A DNA stretch of 7,667 nucleotides from Burkholderiales bacterium (lineage in GTDB: Bacteria > Pseudomonadota > Gammaproteobacteria > Burkholderiales > Burkholderiaceae_D). Positions 1 through 7,005 of this stretch are shown here, piece by piece. The notes below the pieces were generated by a model that made no database searches, was not told the DNA's origin, and worked only from the letters and a program-made list of their open reading frames with translations. The stretch covers positions 1-7,667 of the forward strand of contig JACPVY010000099.1 in assembly GCA_016197345.1 (NCBI GenBank). The letters run 5' to 3'. The position numbers and the translations under genes are program-made. The stretch's first letter is position 1; each line of letters begins with the position of its first letter.

Positions 1-414
1 ATGGTTTTACTGAAAAACAGCATTGTAAACCCTGCGCCTAGCAAGCCTGCCGCAATTTCAATCCGACCGCGCATAGCATGTTAAGGTTTGTTCCGACGCA
101 GCAAACAGTTGCTGCAATTGCAAGTGAAAACCGTCTATCCTAAGCCCATAGCATGACTATCCTTAGCAAGGAACTTGCCATAGCAGCATCGGCGGTGACT
201 AAAAGCCACAACATCCATCTTGCACGCAGTTGCGCGAGTTTTAGCGCTAACGTACTATCCAAATAAAGACTGGGCGGTAGCCTCTGCCAAAGGCTTTATC
301 ATTCCGTCAACAAGCTACGCAAACATGCGGATGTGCCAAGCACAACCGCTTTAAAACAAGCTGGTCCCGCGCGCTACATTCCGCGCCGATATATTTTGTG
401 GACAGGATACTGGT
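1..414. other. Leader/intergenic region upstream of the HDOD gene, rich in small repeats
   Basis: I find no convincing complete gene here. A frame open from the window edge to a stop at 82-84 could be the tail of an upstream gene, and the minus strand has an ATG at 23 running off the left edge; neither can be judged. The stretch holds a 7-bp hairpin (98-104 with 109-115, loop ACAG), directly followed by the palindrome TGCAATTGCA (113-122). Two near-identical 11-mers, CTATCCTAAGC (135-145) and CTATCCTTAGC (157-167), start 22 bp apart. Two overlapping inverted repeats are CCTT-agc-AAGG (161-171) and GCAAG-gaa-CTTGC (166-178). A weak hairpin, AGCCT/AGGCT, lies at 279-295. A -10-like TATATT (390-395) lacks a good -35 and lies very close to the ribosome binding site, so I do not call it a promoter. 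These patterns suggest a regulatory region, but no regulator can be named. Confidence 0.5.
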
Positions 415-1890
415 ATGGATGAGCTACAAAGCCAACGCGCCGACAACCTCAAACTCTTGCTCGAACGGATTGAGCAAGATCCCGGCTTTACCGCCATGAG
501 CAGTTCCGTGCAAACCATTGTCAATCTCGATGAAGATGGCTTGAGCGGCAATCGCGAATTAGTGGTCGCCGTCTTACGCGATTTTGGTCTCACCGCCAAA
601 TTACTGCGCGCCGCCAACGCCACCAGCCGTGGCAAAAATAACGTCTCCAATATTGATCAAGCGATTTCTGTGCTTGGTCTGAACACCGTACAAAATATTT
701 GCGCCGAATTGCCGATGCTCAGCAGTGTCGAAAACAAAGCGCAATACATGCACCTCTGCGCGGAAATAGCTGCCGCGTTTTTTTGCGGTAGCCTCGCCGC
801 TGCCGTCACCCGCCACAATGCACCACGCTATAACGCGCAAGAAGCGCAAGTATGTGGCGTTGTACAAAATCTAGGGCGTATAGCCGCTTATTATTACCTG
901 TATGAAAATGTCGAGAAAAGCCACGTTTTGCAAGCAGAAAAAAATCTGACTGAAGACGAAGCGATTACGCTGACCTTAGGAATGGGTTTTGATGCGATTG
1001 GCACTACCATCGCCCATCACTGGAATCTCCCAGACGTGCTGGAGCAGTGCATAGGCGCAAAAATGGACAAAGCCCCACCGCGCGCTGCCAATAGCGCACA
1101 AGGCTGGCACCCCGTGTGCTCCTTGTTTGCGCGCTGCATTACTGACGCACTATTCCGCATGCCTGAGGGGCGCGACAAAATCGCCATCAGTCACGACCTC
1201 AACTTCTTCCATCAAGCGCTGTCGCTCAAAAATGAAGACGCTTACGAATGGATAGAAGCCACACTCGCGGAAGTCGATAGCAAGTTGCAAGATATGGGTT
1301 TCCCGGTCGATATCGCTCATGCCCGCATGTTGCTGCGCAAATCCTCCGAAAAAGTACTCGATTCCCTCTCGTCGCAAGATAGCTTGACCAAAGCCAATCC
1401 ACGCACGGGCAATAAAAAGCCGATTGATCTCATCCACCAAGCCTTGCGCATGTTGCACAATGAATTTGACTTTGATTTAACGCTCTTATGCGTGCCAGAT
1501 GGCCCAGCGGGTTTGTCTGCCGTCTCAGGCGTGGGGCGCAATGCCAACCTAGTCGCACCCAAGTTTCGTTGCAGCGGGCAACGCCCCGATATTTTCCGCT
1601 TGGTGATGGGAAAGAAGGTGGACTTATACGTGGCCGATGTCGCTAATCCAACCTATTCGCGCTTATTGCCTGAGTGGTATCACGGTGTCGTTGGCGGCAA
1701 GTCGTTCTTAGTCTGGTCGCTCGTGGTGGATGGTCGCTTCCTCGGCCTGCTCTACGCCGATTTTTCCGAACCGCATCCCGAAACGCCATTTGAAAAAACC
1801 GAAGGCGAAGCAAAGAAGTGGCGCGATGTGCTGTGCGCTGCGCTTAGCTCAACCTTGCCGCCCAAAGTGGCAACAGCCGCCGCACGCTAG
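415..1890 (+). CDS. HDOD domain protein with C-terminal GAF-like domain
   Basis: This is a 491-residue, probably cytoplasmic signalling protein with no signal peptide or membrane segment. Residues about 15-215 match the HDOD family: an N-terminal helical part with the pattern LRDFGLTAKLLRAANAT (54-70) and the IDQAISVLGL stretch (80-89), then VVQNLGR (149-155) where true HD hydrolases carry the catalytic HD pair, and the conserved tail GMGFDAIGTTIAHHWNLP (189-206). The missing HD pair is normal for HDOD and suggests a non-catalytic, protein-binding role. Residues about 335-480 look like a degenerate GAF domain (IDLIHQALRML, then VVDGRFLGLLYADF at 437-450), a fold that often binds small ligands or mediates dimerisation. 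The middle (220-330) is mostly helical and unassigned. The ATG is supported by AGGA at 404-407, seven bases upstream. It converges with ybiB. HDOD proteins take part in regulating motility, cell cycle or stress responses in several bacteria; the specific role here is unknown. Confidence 0.9.
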   Translation: MDELQSQRADNLKLLLERIEQDPGFTAMSSSVQTIVNLDEDGLSGNRELVVAVLRDFGLTAKLLRAANATSRGKNNVSNIDQAISVLGLNTVQNICAELPMLSSVENKAQYMHLCAEIAAAFFCGSLAAAVTRHNAPRYNAQEAQVCGVVQNLGRIAAYYYLYENVEKSHVLQAEKNLTEDEAITLTLGMGFDAIGTTIAHHWNLPDVLEQCIGAKMDKAPPRAANSAQGWHPVCSLFARCITDALFRMPEGRDKIAISHDLNFFHQALSLKNEDAYEWIEATLAEVDSKLQDMGFPVDIAHARMLLRKSSEKVLDSLSSQDSLTKANPRTGNKKPIDLIHQALRMLHNEFDFDLTLLCVPDGPAGLSAVSGVGRNANLVAPKFRCSGQRPDIFRLVMGKKVDLYVADVANPTYSRLLPEWYHGVVGGKSFLVWSLVVDGRFLGLLYADFSEPHPETPFEKTEGEAKKWRDVLCAALSSTLPPKVATAAAR

Positions 1891-1911
1891 ACACGCAATA
1901 TCTTTTCGCAA

Positions 1912-1938
1912 CCGCTCTAACGCACTTGTTTAGAGCGG
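1912..1938. terminator. Hairpin between convergent HDOD gene and ybiB (possible bidirectional terminator)
   Basis: CCGCTCTAA (1912-1920) and TTAGAGCGG (1930-1938) form a perfect 9-bp stem with a 9-nt loop. It starts 21 bases after the HDOD stop codon, and its right arm contains the ybiB stop codon (TAA on the minus strand, 1930-1932). The position between converging genes suggests a shared transcription end. Neither strand has a good T-run after the stem, so a classical intrinsic terminator is not proven; it may instead protect the 3' ends of both mRNAs. Confidence 0.5.
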
Positions 1939-2946
1939 AAACGCGATATCTGGCCCGACCTCGAGTTCAGGCGCTGATGCCGATGTGCGCGCTTTCAGGT
2001 CAGCGCAAACGGCGACACACTGCGCCACTTGCTCAGCAATCGCTGGCGGCACGGCACGTACCCCGCAGAGCACATCATCAATCCAGCGCGCCGTCGTTTC
2101 GGCGTCACGCCCTTCGGGCAAATCCACTTCACTCTCGCCGACTTCTTGCTTAGCCACTAAGCTCGTTCGCTGCCCATCGCGAAAACACACGATTTCTTGC
2201 GCCCGCCGCACATTTGCCACAGTCTCACCTTCAGTCGCGCGCATTAGCAAGGCGTCGCCTGCTGCGCTTGCGTGACTAAAAAATGTCGATAGCAACATTT
2301 GATACTCAGGGTGGGTAAATGAAGTCAAGCGCACTGCCGGGCAAGCAAAAGGCTGCAAAAGCTTCACCAAGGTATGCGTAGAACCACGCACCCCCAAGAT
2401 ACGGCGCAAAGCCAGCAAGCGCGCCATCTTCGGTGCGAGCAAATCGATACTCATAAAAGACGGCAAATGCTTACGCCAATTCGCAAACAAATGCACTTGT
2501 TGTTGCGGCATAGGCATCCCTAACGCCACCATCACTTCATGGGTCGTAACCCGTCCTGGATCAGTTTCCACCCCATGCACCAACACTGGCACACCTTCTT
2601 TTGCCAATAGCAAAGCGAGCAAAGGCGTGAGATTTGCCATATTGCGGGCGCCGTTATAGCTAGGAATGAGCAGCGGCGCAAAATCGCCTTCAGGTGCCGC
2701 GATCAATTCCATCGCCGCATGCGCTGCGCTTAAAAACCCGGTCAGCTCGGCGACTGACTCGCCTTTCACGCGTAGCGCAAGCACCACTGCGCCCAGTTCC
2801 AAATCGCTGACACGGCCATCCAACATCGCGCTATACAGTGCAAAGGCATCGTCCTCGCTTAAACTGCGCGCCCCTTCTTTACCGCGCCCAATTTCACGAA
2901 TAAACCGAGCACATGGAAAACTCTCTGCTACTAGCTGATCTTGCAT
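1930..2946 (-). CDS. ybiB: YbiB-family DNA-binding protein (TrpD-like fold)
   Basis: This is a 338-residue relative of anthranilate phosphoribosyltransferase (TrpD). Residues about 12-80 are the helical N-terminal domain, with the typical RVKGESVAELTGFLSAAH (59-76). Residues about 90-320 form the larger domain. The PRPP-binding GTGGD loop of true TrpD is replaced by the sequence around SYNGARN (96-102), and the KHGNR segment reads VHGVETD (123-129). THPEYQ (211-216) and RATEGETVANVRR (236-248) are family-specific stretches. E. coli YbiB (TrpD2) is known to bind nucleic acid without sequence specificity, to lack TrpD activity and to be SOS-induced; I infer a similar DNA-binding role here. The ATG has a good ribosome binding site, GGGGAG, with a 6-nt spacer (complement at 2953-2958). 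The gene follows polA by 56 nt on the same strand and is probably cotranscribed. I see no obvious CTGT-N8-ACAG LexA box next to it. Confidence 0.9.
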   Translation of the reverse strand: MQDQLVAESFPCARFIREIGRGKEGARSLSEDDAFALYSAMLDGRVSDLELGAVVLALRVKGESVAELTGFLSAAHAAMELIAAPEGDFAPLLIPSYNGARNMANLTPLLALLLAKEGVPVLVHGVETDPGRVTTHEVMVALGMPMPQQQVHLFANWRKHLPSFMSIDLLAPKMARLLALRRILGVRGSTHTLVKLLQPFACPAVRLTSFTHPEYQMLLSTFFSHASAAGDALLMRATEGETVANVRRAQEIVCFRDGQRTSLVAKQEVGESEVDLPEGRDAETTARWIDDVLCGVRAVPPAIAEQVAQCVAVCADLKARTSASAPELEVGPDIAFPL

Positions 2947-2976
2947 TTGCGACTCCCCGAGGCGACGAACTTAGCA

Positions 2977-2995
2977 ACTGAATGCCGACTGAATG
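2977..2995. repeat. Tandem 8-bp direct repeat in the polA-ybiB gap
   Basis: ACTGAATG occurs twice, at 2977-2984 and 2988-2995, separated by CCG. This gives an 11-bp period, about one helical turn. On the transcribed strand it reads CATTCAGT twice and lies 31 to 49 bases upstream of the ybiB start codon. It may be a protein-binding site or a replication-slippage remnant; the sequence does not decide. Confidence 0.5.
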
Positions 2996-3002
2996 GACGA
3001 CA

Positions 3003-5756
3003 TTAATGTGCCTGATCCCAATTTGCACCGACGCCCACTTCCGCTAGCAACGGCACTTTCAATTGCGCCACTTGTGCCATTAAGCGCGGCAATTCAGTTT
3101 TAATGGTGGCCAATTCATCCTCTGGCACTTCTAACACTAATTCATCATGCACCTGCATCACCATCTTCGATTTCGCGCCAGTTTCTTCCAACCAATTTTG
3201 CACCGCCACCATCGCTAGCTTGATCAAATCGGCGGCAGTGCCCTGCATCGGCGCATTAATTGCAGCACGCTCGGCACCAGCTTTGCGCGGGCCATTCGGT
3301 GAATTGATTTCAGGCAGCCACAAGCGACGCCCAAACACGGTTTCGACATAGCCACGCGCTTTCGCCTGTTGCCGTGTTTCTTCCATATAGCGGGCGACGC
3401 CAGCAAAGCGCTGGAAATAGCGATCAATATAGTTTTTCGCCGCACCGCGCTCCACGCCCATTGCCTGCGCTAAGCCAAATACGCCCATACCATAGATCAA
3501 GCCGAAGTTAATCACCTTGGCATAGCGCCGCTGTTCACTCGTCACTTCTTCTGCGCTAATGCCAAACACTTCAGCCGCGGTGGCACGGTGAATGTCGATG
3601 CCATCCGCAAAGGCGCGCAACATGTTTTCATCACCAGAAATATGGGCCATGATGCGCAATTCGATTTGCGAATAATCGGCGGAAACGATATGACTGCCAG
3701 CAGGTGCAACGAAGGCTTCACGAATCCGACGACCTTCTTTGGTGCGAATTGGAATATTTTGTAGATTGGGGTCATTCGACGCTAAGCGACCTGTCACCGC
3801 CACCGCTTGCGCATAATTGGTATGTACCCGATGCGTGTCCCGATTCACCATTTTTGGCAATTTATCGGTGTACGTCGATTTCAATTTCGCCATGCCGCGA
3901 AATTCCAATAGCACTTTCGGCAACGGATAATCTTCCGCCAATTTTTGCAGCACTTCTTCATCCGTAGAAGGCGTGCCCGATGGTGTTTTTTTGACCACTG
4001 GCAATTCCAGTTTGGTGAACAAAATTTCACCCAATTGCTTAGGCGAATTCATATTGAAAGGCTGGCCGGCTAATTCATAGGCTTGCTGTTCCAATTCCGC
4101 AATGCGCTGCCCTAATTCCTGCGATTGCACTGCCAATAAATCCGCATCGATCAGCACACCATTGCGCTCAACTTTTTGCAGCACAATCGCGGTTGGCACT
4201 TCGATTTTTTCATAGATATAGCGCAAGCCCGCTTGCTTTTCCACCTGTGGCCATAGCGCCTGATGTAATTGCAAAGTCAAATCCGCGTCTTCTGCTGCAT
4301 ATGCAGTAGCGCGCTCGATCTCGACTTGATCAAAAGTGATTTGATGTGCACCCTTGCCACACACATCTTCAAAACTAATGCTAGGGCGATTTAAATGCCG
4401 TAGCGCGAGGCCGCCCATATCGTGCGGCTTATGCGATTCCAACACATACGATTGCAATAGCGTATCGTGCGCGATACCCAGCAATTGCACACCGTGATTG
4501 GCAAACACATGGCTATCGTATTTCAGATTTTGCCCAACCTTAAGCTTAGTTGGGTCTTGCAACCAAGCTCGCATTTTTTCCAGCACGAATTCACGGCTCA
4601 ACGTTTCTGGTGCGCCTTGATAGCTATGTGCTAAAGGAATATAGCAAGCCTGTCCCGCTTGCACGCTAAGGGAGATACCGACCATCTGCGCCAGCATGGG
4701 CTCCAGCGAATTGGTTTCGGTATCAATGGCTGTCAGCGGCGCAGCATTGATGCGTTCTAACCAGCTATCGAGCTGCGCCTCAGTCAGCACGGTTTCATAA
4801 TTTTGTTCTGGCGGCGCAAGAGGAAACAGTTCACCGCTCGCGCTCGCCGTGCTGGTATCTTCCACTGCAACAGCAACAGGTGTCGCCGCACGCTTAGGCG
4901 CAGCGCGATTACTGGCCGCAATCCGCACGCCATAGCGCTGCGCAAATTCTTTTAGTACTTCGTCATCTTCCGGTTGCGCTTGTAGGCTAGTAGCAATCGA
5001 CTCACAATGCCCTGTCAAATCGCAATCGGTTTTCACCGTGATCAGGGCGCGCCCTTGCGGCAACCAATCCAGTGCTTGCCGCAGATTTTCACCGACCACA
5101 CCACCAATTGCAGCGGCGTTGTCCATCACCCCTTGCAACGTATCGTATTGCGCCAACCATTTCACCGCCGTTTTCGGCCCGACTTTAGCGACACCCGGCA
5201 CGTTATCCACGGTATCGCCAATCAGCGTCAAATAATCAATGATGCGCTCTGGTGGCACGCCAAATTTAGCGATCACGCCAGCCCGATCTAGCGTTTCGGC
5301 GCTCATCGTATTAACCAAGGTGACGTGATCATTCACCAACTGCGCTAAATCCTTGTCGCCAGTGGAAATTACGGCCTTCATGCCTTGCGCTGCCGCCTGC
5401 ACTGCGAGCGTGCCGATCACGTCATCGGCTTCAACTCCTGGCACCACCAGTACCGGCCAGCCCATGGCTTTTACAGCGGCGTGGATAGGCTCGATCTGCG
5501 CCGCCAAATCAGGCGGCATCGATGGCCGATGGGCTTTGTACTCGGCATACATGTCGTCGCGGAAAGTCTTGCCTTTGGCATCAAACACGCATGCTAAATA
5601 GGCGCATGGATAATCTTGCCGCAAACTGCGCAACATGTTGACAATGCCCTTCAGCGCGCCCGTTGGTTCGCCATTGGGGCCGCGCAAATCGGGCATCGCG
5701 TGAAAAGCACGGTATAGGTAACTGGAACCATCGACCAGCAATAAGGTATTTTCCAT
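3003..5756 (-). CDS. polA: DNA polymerase I
   Basis: This 917-residue enzyme fills gaps in excision repair and replaces RNA primers during lagging-strand synthesis. All three activities look intact. The 5' nuclease domain (1 to about 280) has VDGSSYLYRAFHA (8-20), D111/D112, GDKD (133-136) and GDTVDNVPG (180-188). An Ala-rich linker (281-320) leads to the 3'-5' proofreading domain (about 325-510), with D345 and E347 (DTE), D414 (GQNLKYD) and Y486/D490 (YAAED). The polymerase domain (about 520-917) has motif A DYSQIELR (D694), motif B with R743, K747, F751 and Y755, and motif C VHDE (D871). Spacing matches E. coli PolA (928 aa) with a constant offset of about 10-11. I chose the ATG at 5756 because MENTLLLVDGSSYLYRAF is the family's usual N-terminus; an upstream in-frame TTG at 5789 would add 11 atypical residues. 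No clear Shine-Dalgarno precedes either start. ybiB follows as a probable operon partner. Confidence 0.98.
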   Translation of the reverse strand: MENTLLLVDGSSYLYRAFHAMPDLRGPNGEPTGALKGIVNMLRSLRQDYPCAYLACVFDAKGKTFRDDMYAEYKAHRPSMPPDLAAQIEPIHAAVKAMGWPVLVVPGVEADDVIGTLAVQAAAQGMKAVISTGDKDLAQLVNDHVTLVNTMSAETLDRAGVIAKFGVPPERIIDYLTLIGDTVDNVPGVAKVGPKTAVKWLAQYDTLQGVMDNAAAIGGVVGENLRQALDWLPQGRALITVKTDCDLTGHCESIATSLQAQPEDDEVLKEFAQRYGVRIAASNRAAPKRAATPVAVAVEDTSTASASGELFPLAPPEQNYETVLTEAQLDSWLERINAAPLTAIDTETNSLEPMLAQMVGISLSVQAGQACYIPLAHSYQGAPETLSREFVLEKMRAWLQDPTKLKVGQNLKYDSHVFANHGVQLLGIAHDTLLQSYVLESHKPHDMGGLALRHLNRPSISFEDVCGKGAHQITFDQVEIERATAYAAEDADLTLQLHQALWPQVEKQAGLRYIYEKIEVPTAIVLQKVERNGVLIDADLLAVQSQELGQRIAELEQQAYELAGQPFNMNSPKQLGEILFTKLELPVVKKTPSGTPSTDEEVLQKLAEDYPLPKVLLEFRGMAKLKSTYTDKLPKMVNRDTHRVHTNYAQAVAVTGRLASNDPNLQNIPIRTKEGRRIREAFVAPAGSHIVSADYSQIELRIMAHISGDENMLRAFADGIDIHRATAAEVFGISAEEVTSEQRRYAKVINFGLIYGMGVFGLAQAMGVERGAAKNYIDRYFQRFAGVARYMEETRQQAKARGYVETVFGRRLWLPEINSPNGPRKAGAERAAINAPMQGTAADLIKLAMVAVQNWLEETGAKSKMVMQVHDELVLEVPEDELATIKTELPRLMAQVAQLKVPLLAEVGVGANWDQAH

Positions 5757-5819
5757 GAGTCGTTCGTATCGGAAGGAGTGAGGCAGCAAGAAGGCGCGGC
5801 AGGCTTAAGACACCACGCT

Positions 5820-5835
5820 AGCGCGAATTTGCGCT
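5820..5835. repeat. Inverted repeat at the predicted polA transcription start
   Basis: AGCGC (5820-5824) and GCGCT (5831-5835) are perfect complements around GAATTT. The repeat begins directly downstream of the proposed polA -10 element, so it could be an operator or a hairpin at the 5' end of the message. The arms are short and chance is possible. Confidence 0.35.
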
Positions 5836-5836
5836 G

Positions 5837-5845
5837 ATTATCGCA
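5837..5845 (-). promoter_or_regulatory. Extended -10 promoter for polA
   Basis: On the minus strand the sequence reads TGCGATAAT, an extended -10 (TGn) joined to GATAAT, five of six bases of the sigma-70 consensus. No good -35 lies 16-18 bases upstream, which is usual for extended -10 promoters. Transcription would start near 5830, giving a leader of about 75 nt before the ATG at 5756. This is a prediction from motif only. Confidence 0.45.
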
Positions 5846-6136
5846 GAAATGGGCCGATTCTTGCGGAGATGCGCGACTGTCACGCTGCAAGATGGTCTAA
5901 CTCGCGATATAACGGCTACCGCACAATCATTGCTACCTGAGAGACGTCGATGACTCAACAAAAACAGCGCACACGCTACGCTAGTTGATTGCGAGGGCGT
6001 GTTGAAATATATAGAACACGATGCATGTACAGCAAAAGTAGGGGGGCGCCCGGCCCACCACGGCCATAGCAGACTGAAAATGACATTTCTTTGAAGAATT
6101 TTGCAAAAAAACAGCCAATTCAGTATGTAAAGTGTC

Positions 6137-6156
6137 GGAGCGCGAGGCCGCGCTCC
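6137..6156. terminator. Perfect GC-rich hairpin downstream of the ChaN/Tiki-like gene
   Basis: GGAGCGCG (6137-6144) and CGCGCTCC (6149-6156) form a perfect 8-bp stem, seven of eight pairs being G-C, with the tetraloop AGGC. It lies 55 bases past the stop codon of the minus-strand gene and is the best candidate for its transcript end. On that strand the following bases read GACACTTTACAT, which is not a real T-run, so termination may be weak or Rho-assisted. The C-run on the + strand side is not terminator-like. Confidence 0.4.
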
Positions 6157-6211
6157 CCCCAGAACAGCAATCAATTTACAGCGGCCAGTTTGGCAATCGC
6201 TCAGCGTGATT

Positions 6212-6730
6212 TTATTCCGGGCTTAAATCGGCCCACACCAAGCCAAGCAACAAGGAAGAAAGGGGTTGTTCACCTTTCGCAAAATGATCGGCGCCCATTA
6301 AAATGACCCAACCCGGCGCTTGCGTCACTGCATATCGGCCACGCCCAAAATGCTCGCGAAATTTGCTCGCAATAACACTATTGCGATTGGCAACGTTTTG
6401 ATTCATATCCTTTATTTTGTAGCTATCGCCGGGATCCCAGCAATGCACGTTGACTTTGGCCTCGCACGCCACCCTGATTAGCTTATTCAAGGGGTAAGGG
6501 TTGTTCCACTTTTTATCCAAGCCGCTGACCACACCCAGATAATCCGGGCTCATCACCCCCTCATCGTCCCAAGGCTCCGAAAGTTCTAACACCAAATCGG
6601 TAACGATGCCGACTTTGATCCATTCATCTATCACAAGGCGCGCATTGGGTGAATCATGATGCTCTCCCAATCCTATCGCCTTGGTCGCAAGAGAATACCG
6701 GGCAAACTCCAATGAAAGTGCAGCAGGCAT
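6212..6730 (-). CDS. Small ChaN/Tiki/erythromycin-esterase-like protein, function unknown
   Basis: This is a 172-residue protein without signal peptide or membrane segment. I do not recognise an exact family, but the order of motifs resembles the ChaN / TraB-Tiki / erythromycin-esterase-like superfamily: GLGEHHDSPNAR (20-31, the GExH motif with E23 and H25), LVLELSEP (46-53, E49), VHCWDP (95-100, D99), NRN (115-117) and GADHF (146-150, the GxxH motif with H149). In the superfamily such Glu and His residues sit at a shared pocket used for hydrolysis, metal or haem binding; the activity here is unknown. It is shorter than typical ChaN or EreA proteins and may be a minimal version. The ATG has a strong ribosome binding site, AAGGAG, with a 5-nt spacer, which argues for a real gene. 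It stands alone, upstream of polA on the same strand and divergent from the DUF2782 gene, so no operon partner hints at its role. Confidence 0.75.
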   Translation of the reverse strand: MPAALSLEFARYSLATKAIGLGEHHDSPNARLVIDEWIKVGIVTDLVLELSEPWDDEGVMSPDYLGVVSGLDKKWNNPYPLNKLIRVACEAKVNVHCWDPGDSYKIKDMNQNVANRNSVIASKFREHFGRGRYAVTQAPGWVILMGADHFAKGEQPLSSLLLGLVWADLSPE

Positions 6731-6735
6731 AACAT

Positions 6736-6741
6736 CTCCTT
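6736..6741 (-). promoter_or_regulatory. Strong ribosome binding site of the ChaN/Tiki-like gene
   Basis: The minus strand reads AAGGAG followed by five bases and then ATG (start at 6730). This is the best Shine-Dalgarno in the window and fixes the start codon of an otherwise unfamiliar gene. Confidence 0.8.
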
Positions 6742-6953
6742 ATGAATAAGTGGTTTTTTGCCGGAAATGGCGAGATGGCAGCACTAGCGGTGCATTTTGC
6801 GTGAACAGCACATGCGCACTACCGCATAGCCACGTCATCATAGCGAGATTCATTAGGCCAAGCAATCAAGCGCCATACGTCAAATCACTCACAGCGCAAC
6901 ACGATTTTGCCTCTCCGCAACGCTGGGTAGGAAGCGGTGGTGAGCGATAAAAC

Positions 6954-6962
6954 TGCTACAAT
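6954..6962 (+). promoter_or_regulatory. Extended -10 promoter for the DUF2782 gene
   Basis: TGCTACAAT combines the extended TGn element with TACAAT, five of six bases of the -10 consensus. No clear -35 is present at the normal distance. A start near 6969 would give a leader of about 37 nt before the ATG at 7006. The arrangement resembles the proposed polA promoter. Confidence 0.5.
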
Positions 6963-7005
6963 GAAGCATCGTCTTCCAACCCTTGGCCTGACATAGGTTT
7001 CTATC

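Larger units (their letters stand above)
5757..6211. other. Intergenic region upstream of polA
   Basis: These 455 bases contain no ORF with a believable protein or ribosome binding site. They hold the likely polA promoter and leader (about 5757-5850), a GC-rich tract GGGCGCCC (6044-6051) flanked by runs of G and GGCC repeats, and a perfect 8-bp GC-rich hairpin (6137-6156) that may end the transcript of the upstream minus-strand gene. TGTAAA (6126-6131) and TTTACA (6175-6180) form an outer inverted repeat around that hairpin. Longer open frames across the region give low-complexity or basic peptides with no family resemblance. Confidence 0.6.

Noticed and set aside
1..23. Possible start of a minus-strand gene (MLFFSKT) at the left edge
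   Set aside because: Only seven codons are visible. AGGG lies six bases upstream of the ATG on that strand, but this is too little to support a gene.
1..84. Plus-strand frame open from the edge to a stop at 82-84
   Set aside because: It gives 27 codons with no recognisable C-terminus. It may be an upstream gene's tail or chance.
5818..6174. Minus-strand open frame of 118 residues upstream of polA
   Set aside because: The translation has no family resemblance and overlaps the probable polA promoter and the GC-rich palindromes.
6091..6306. Plus-strand open frame of 71 residues
   Set aside because: It overlaps the ChaN/Tiki-like gene on the opposite strand and its peptide looks like random basic sequence, so I treat it as a shadow.
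6750..6950. Plus-strand open frame of 66 residues before the DUF2782 gene
   Set aside because: It would need a GTG start without a ribosome binding site and the peptide has no recognisable pattern. The stretch is better explained as a divergent promoter region.
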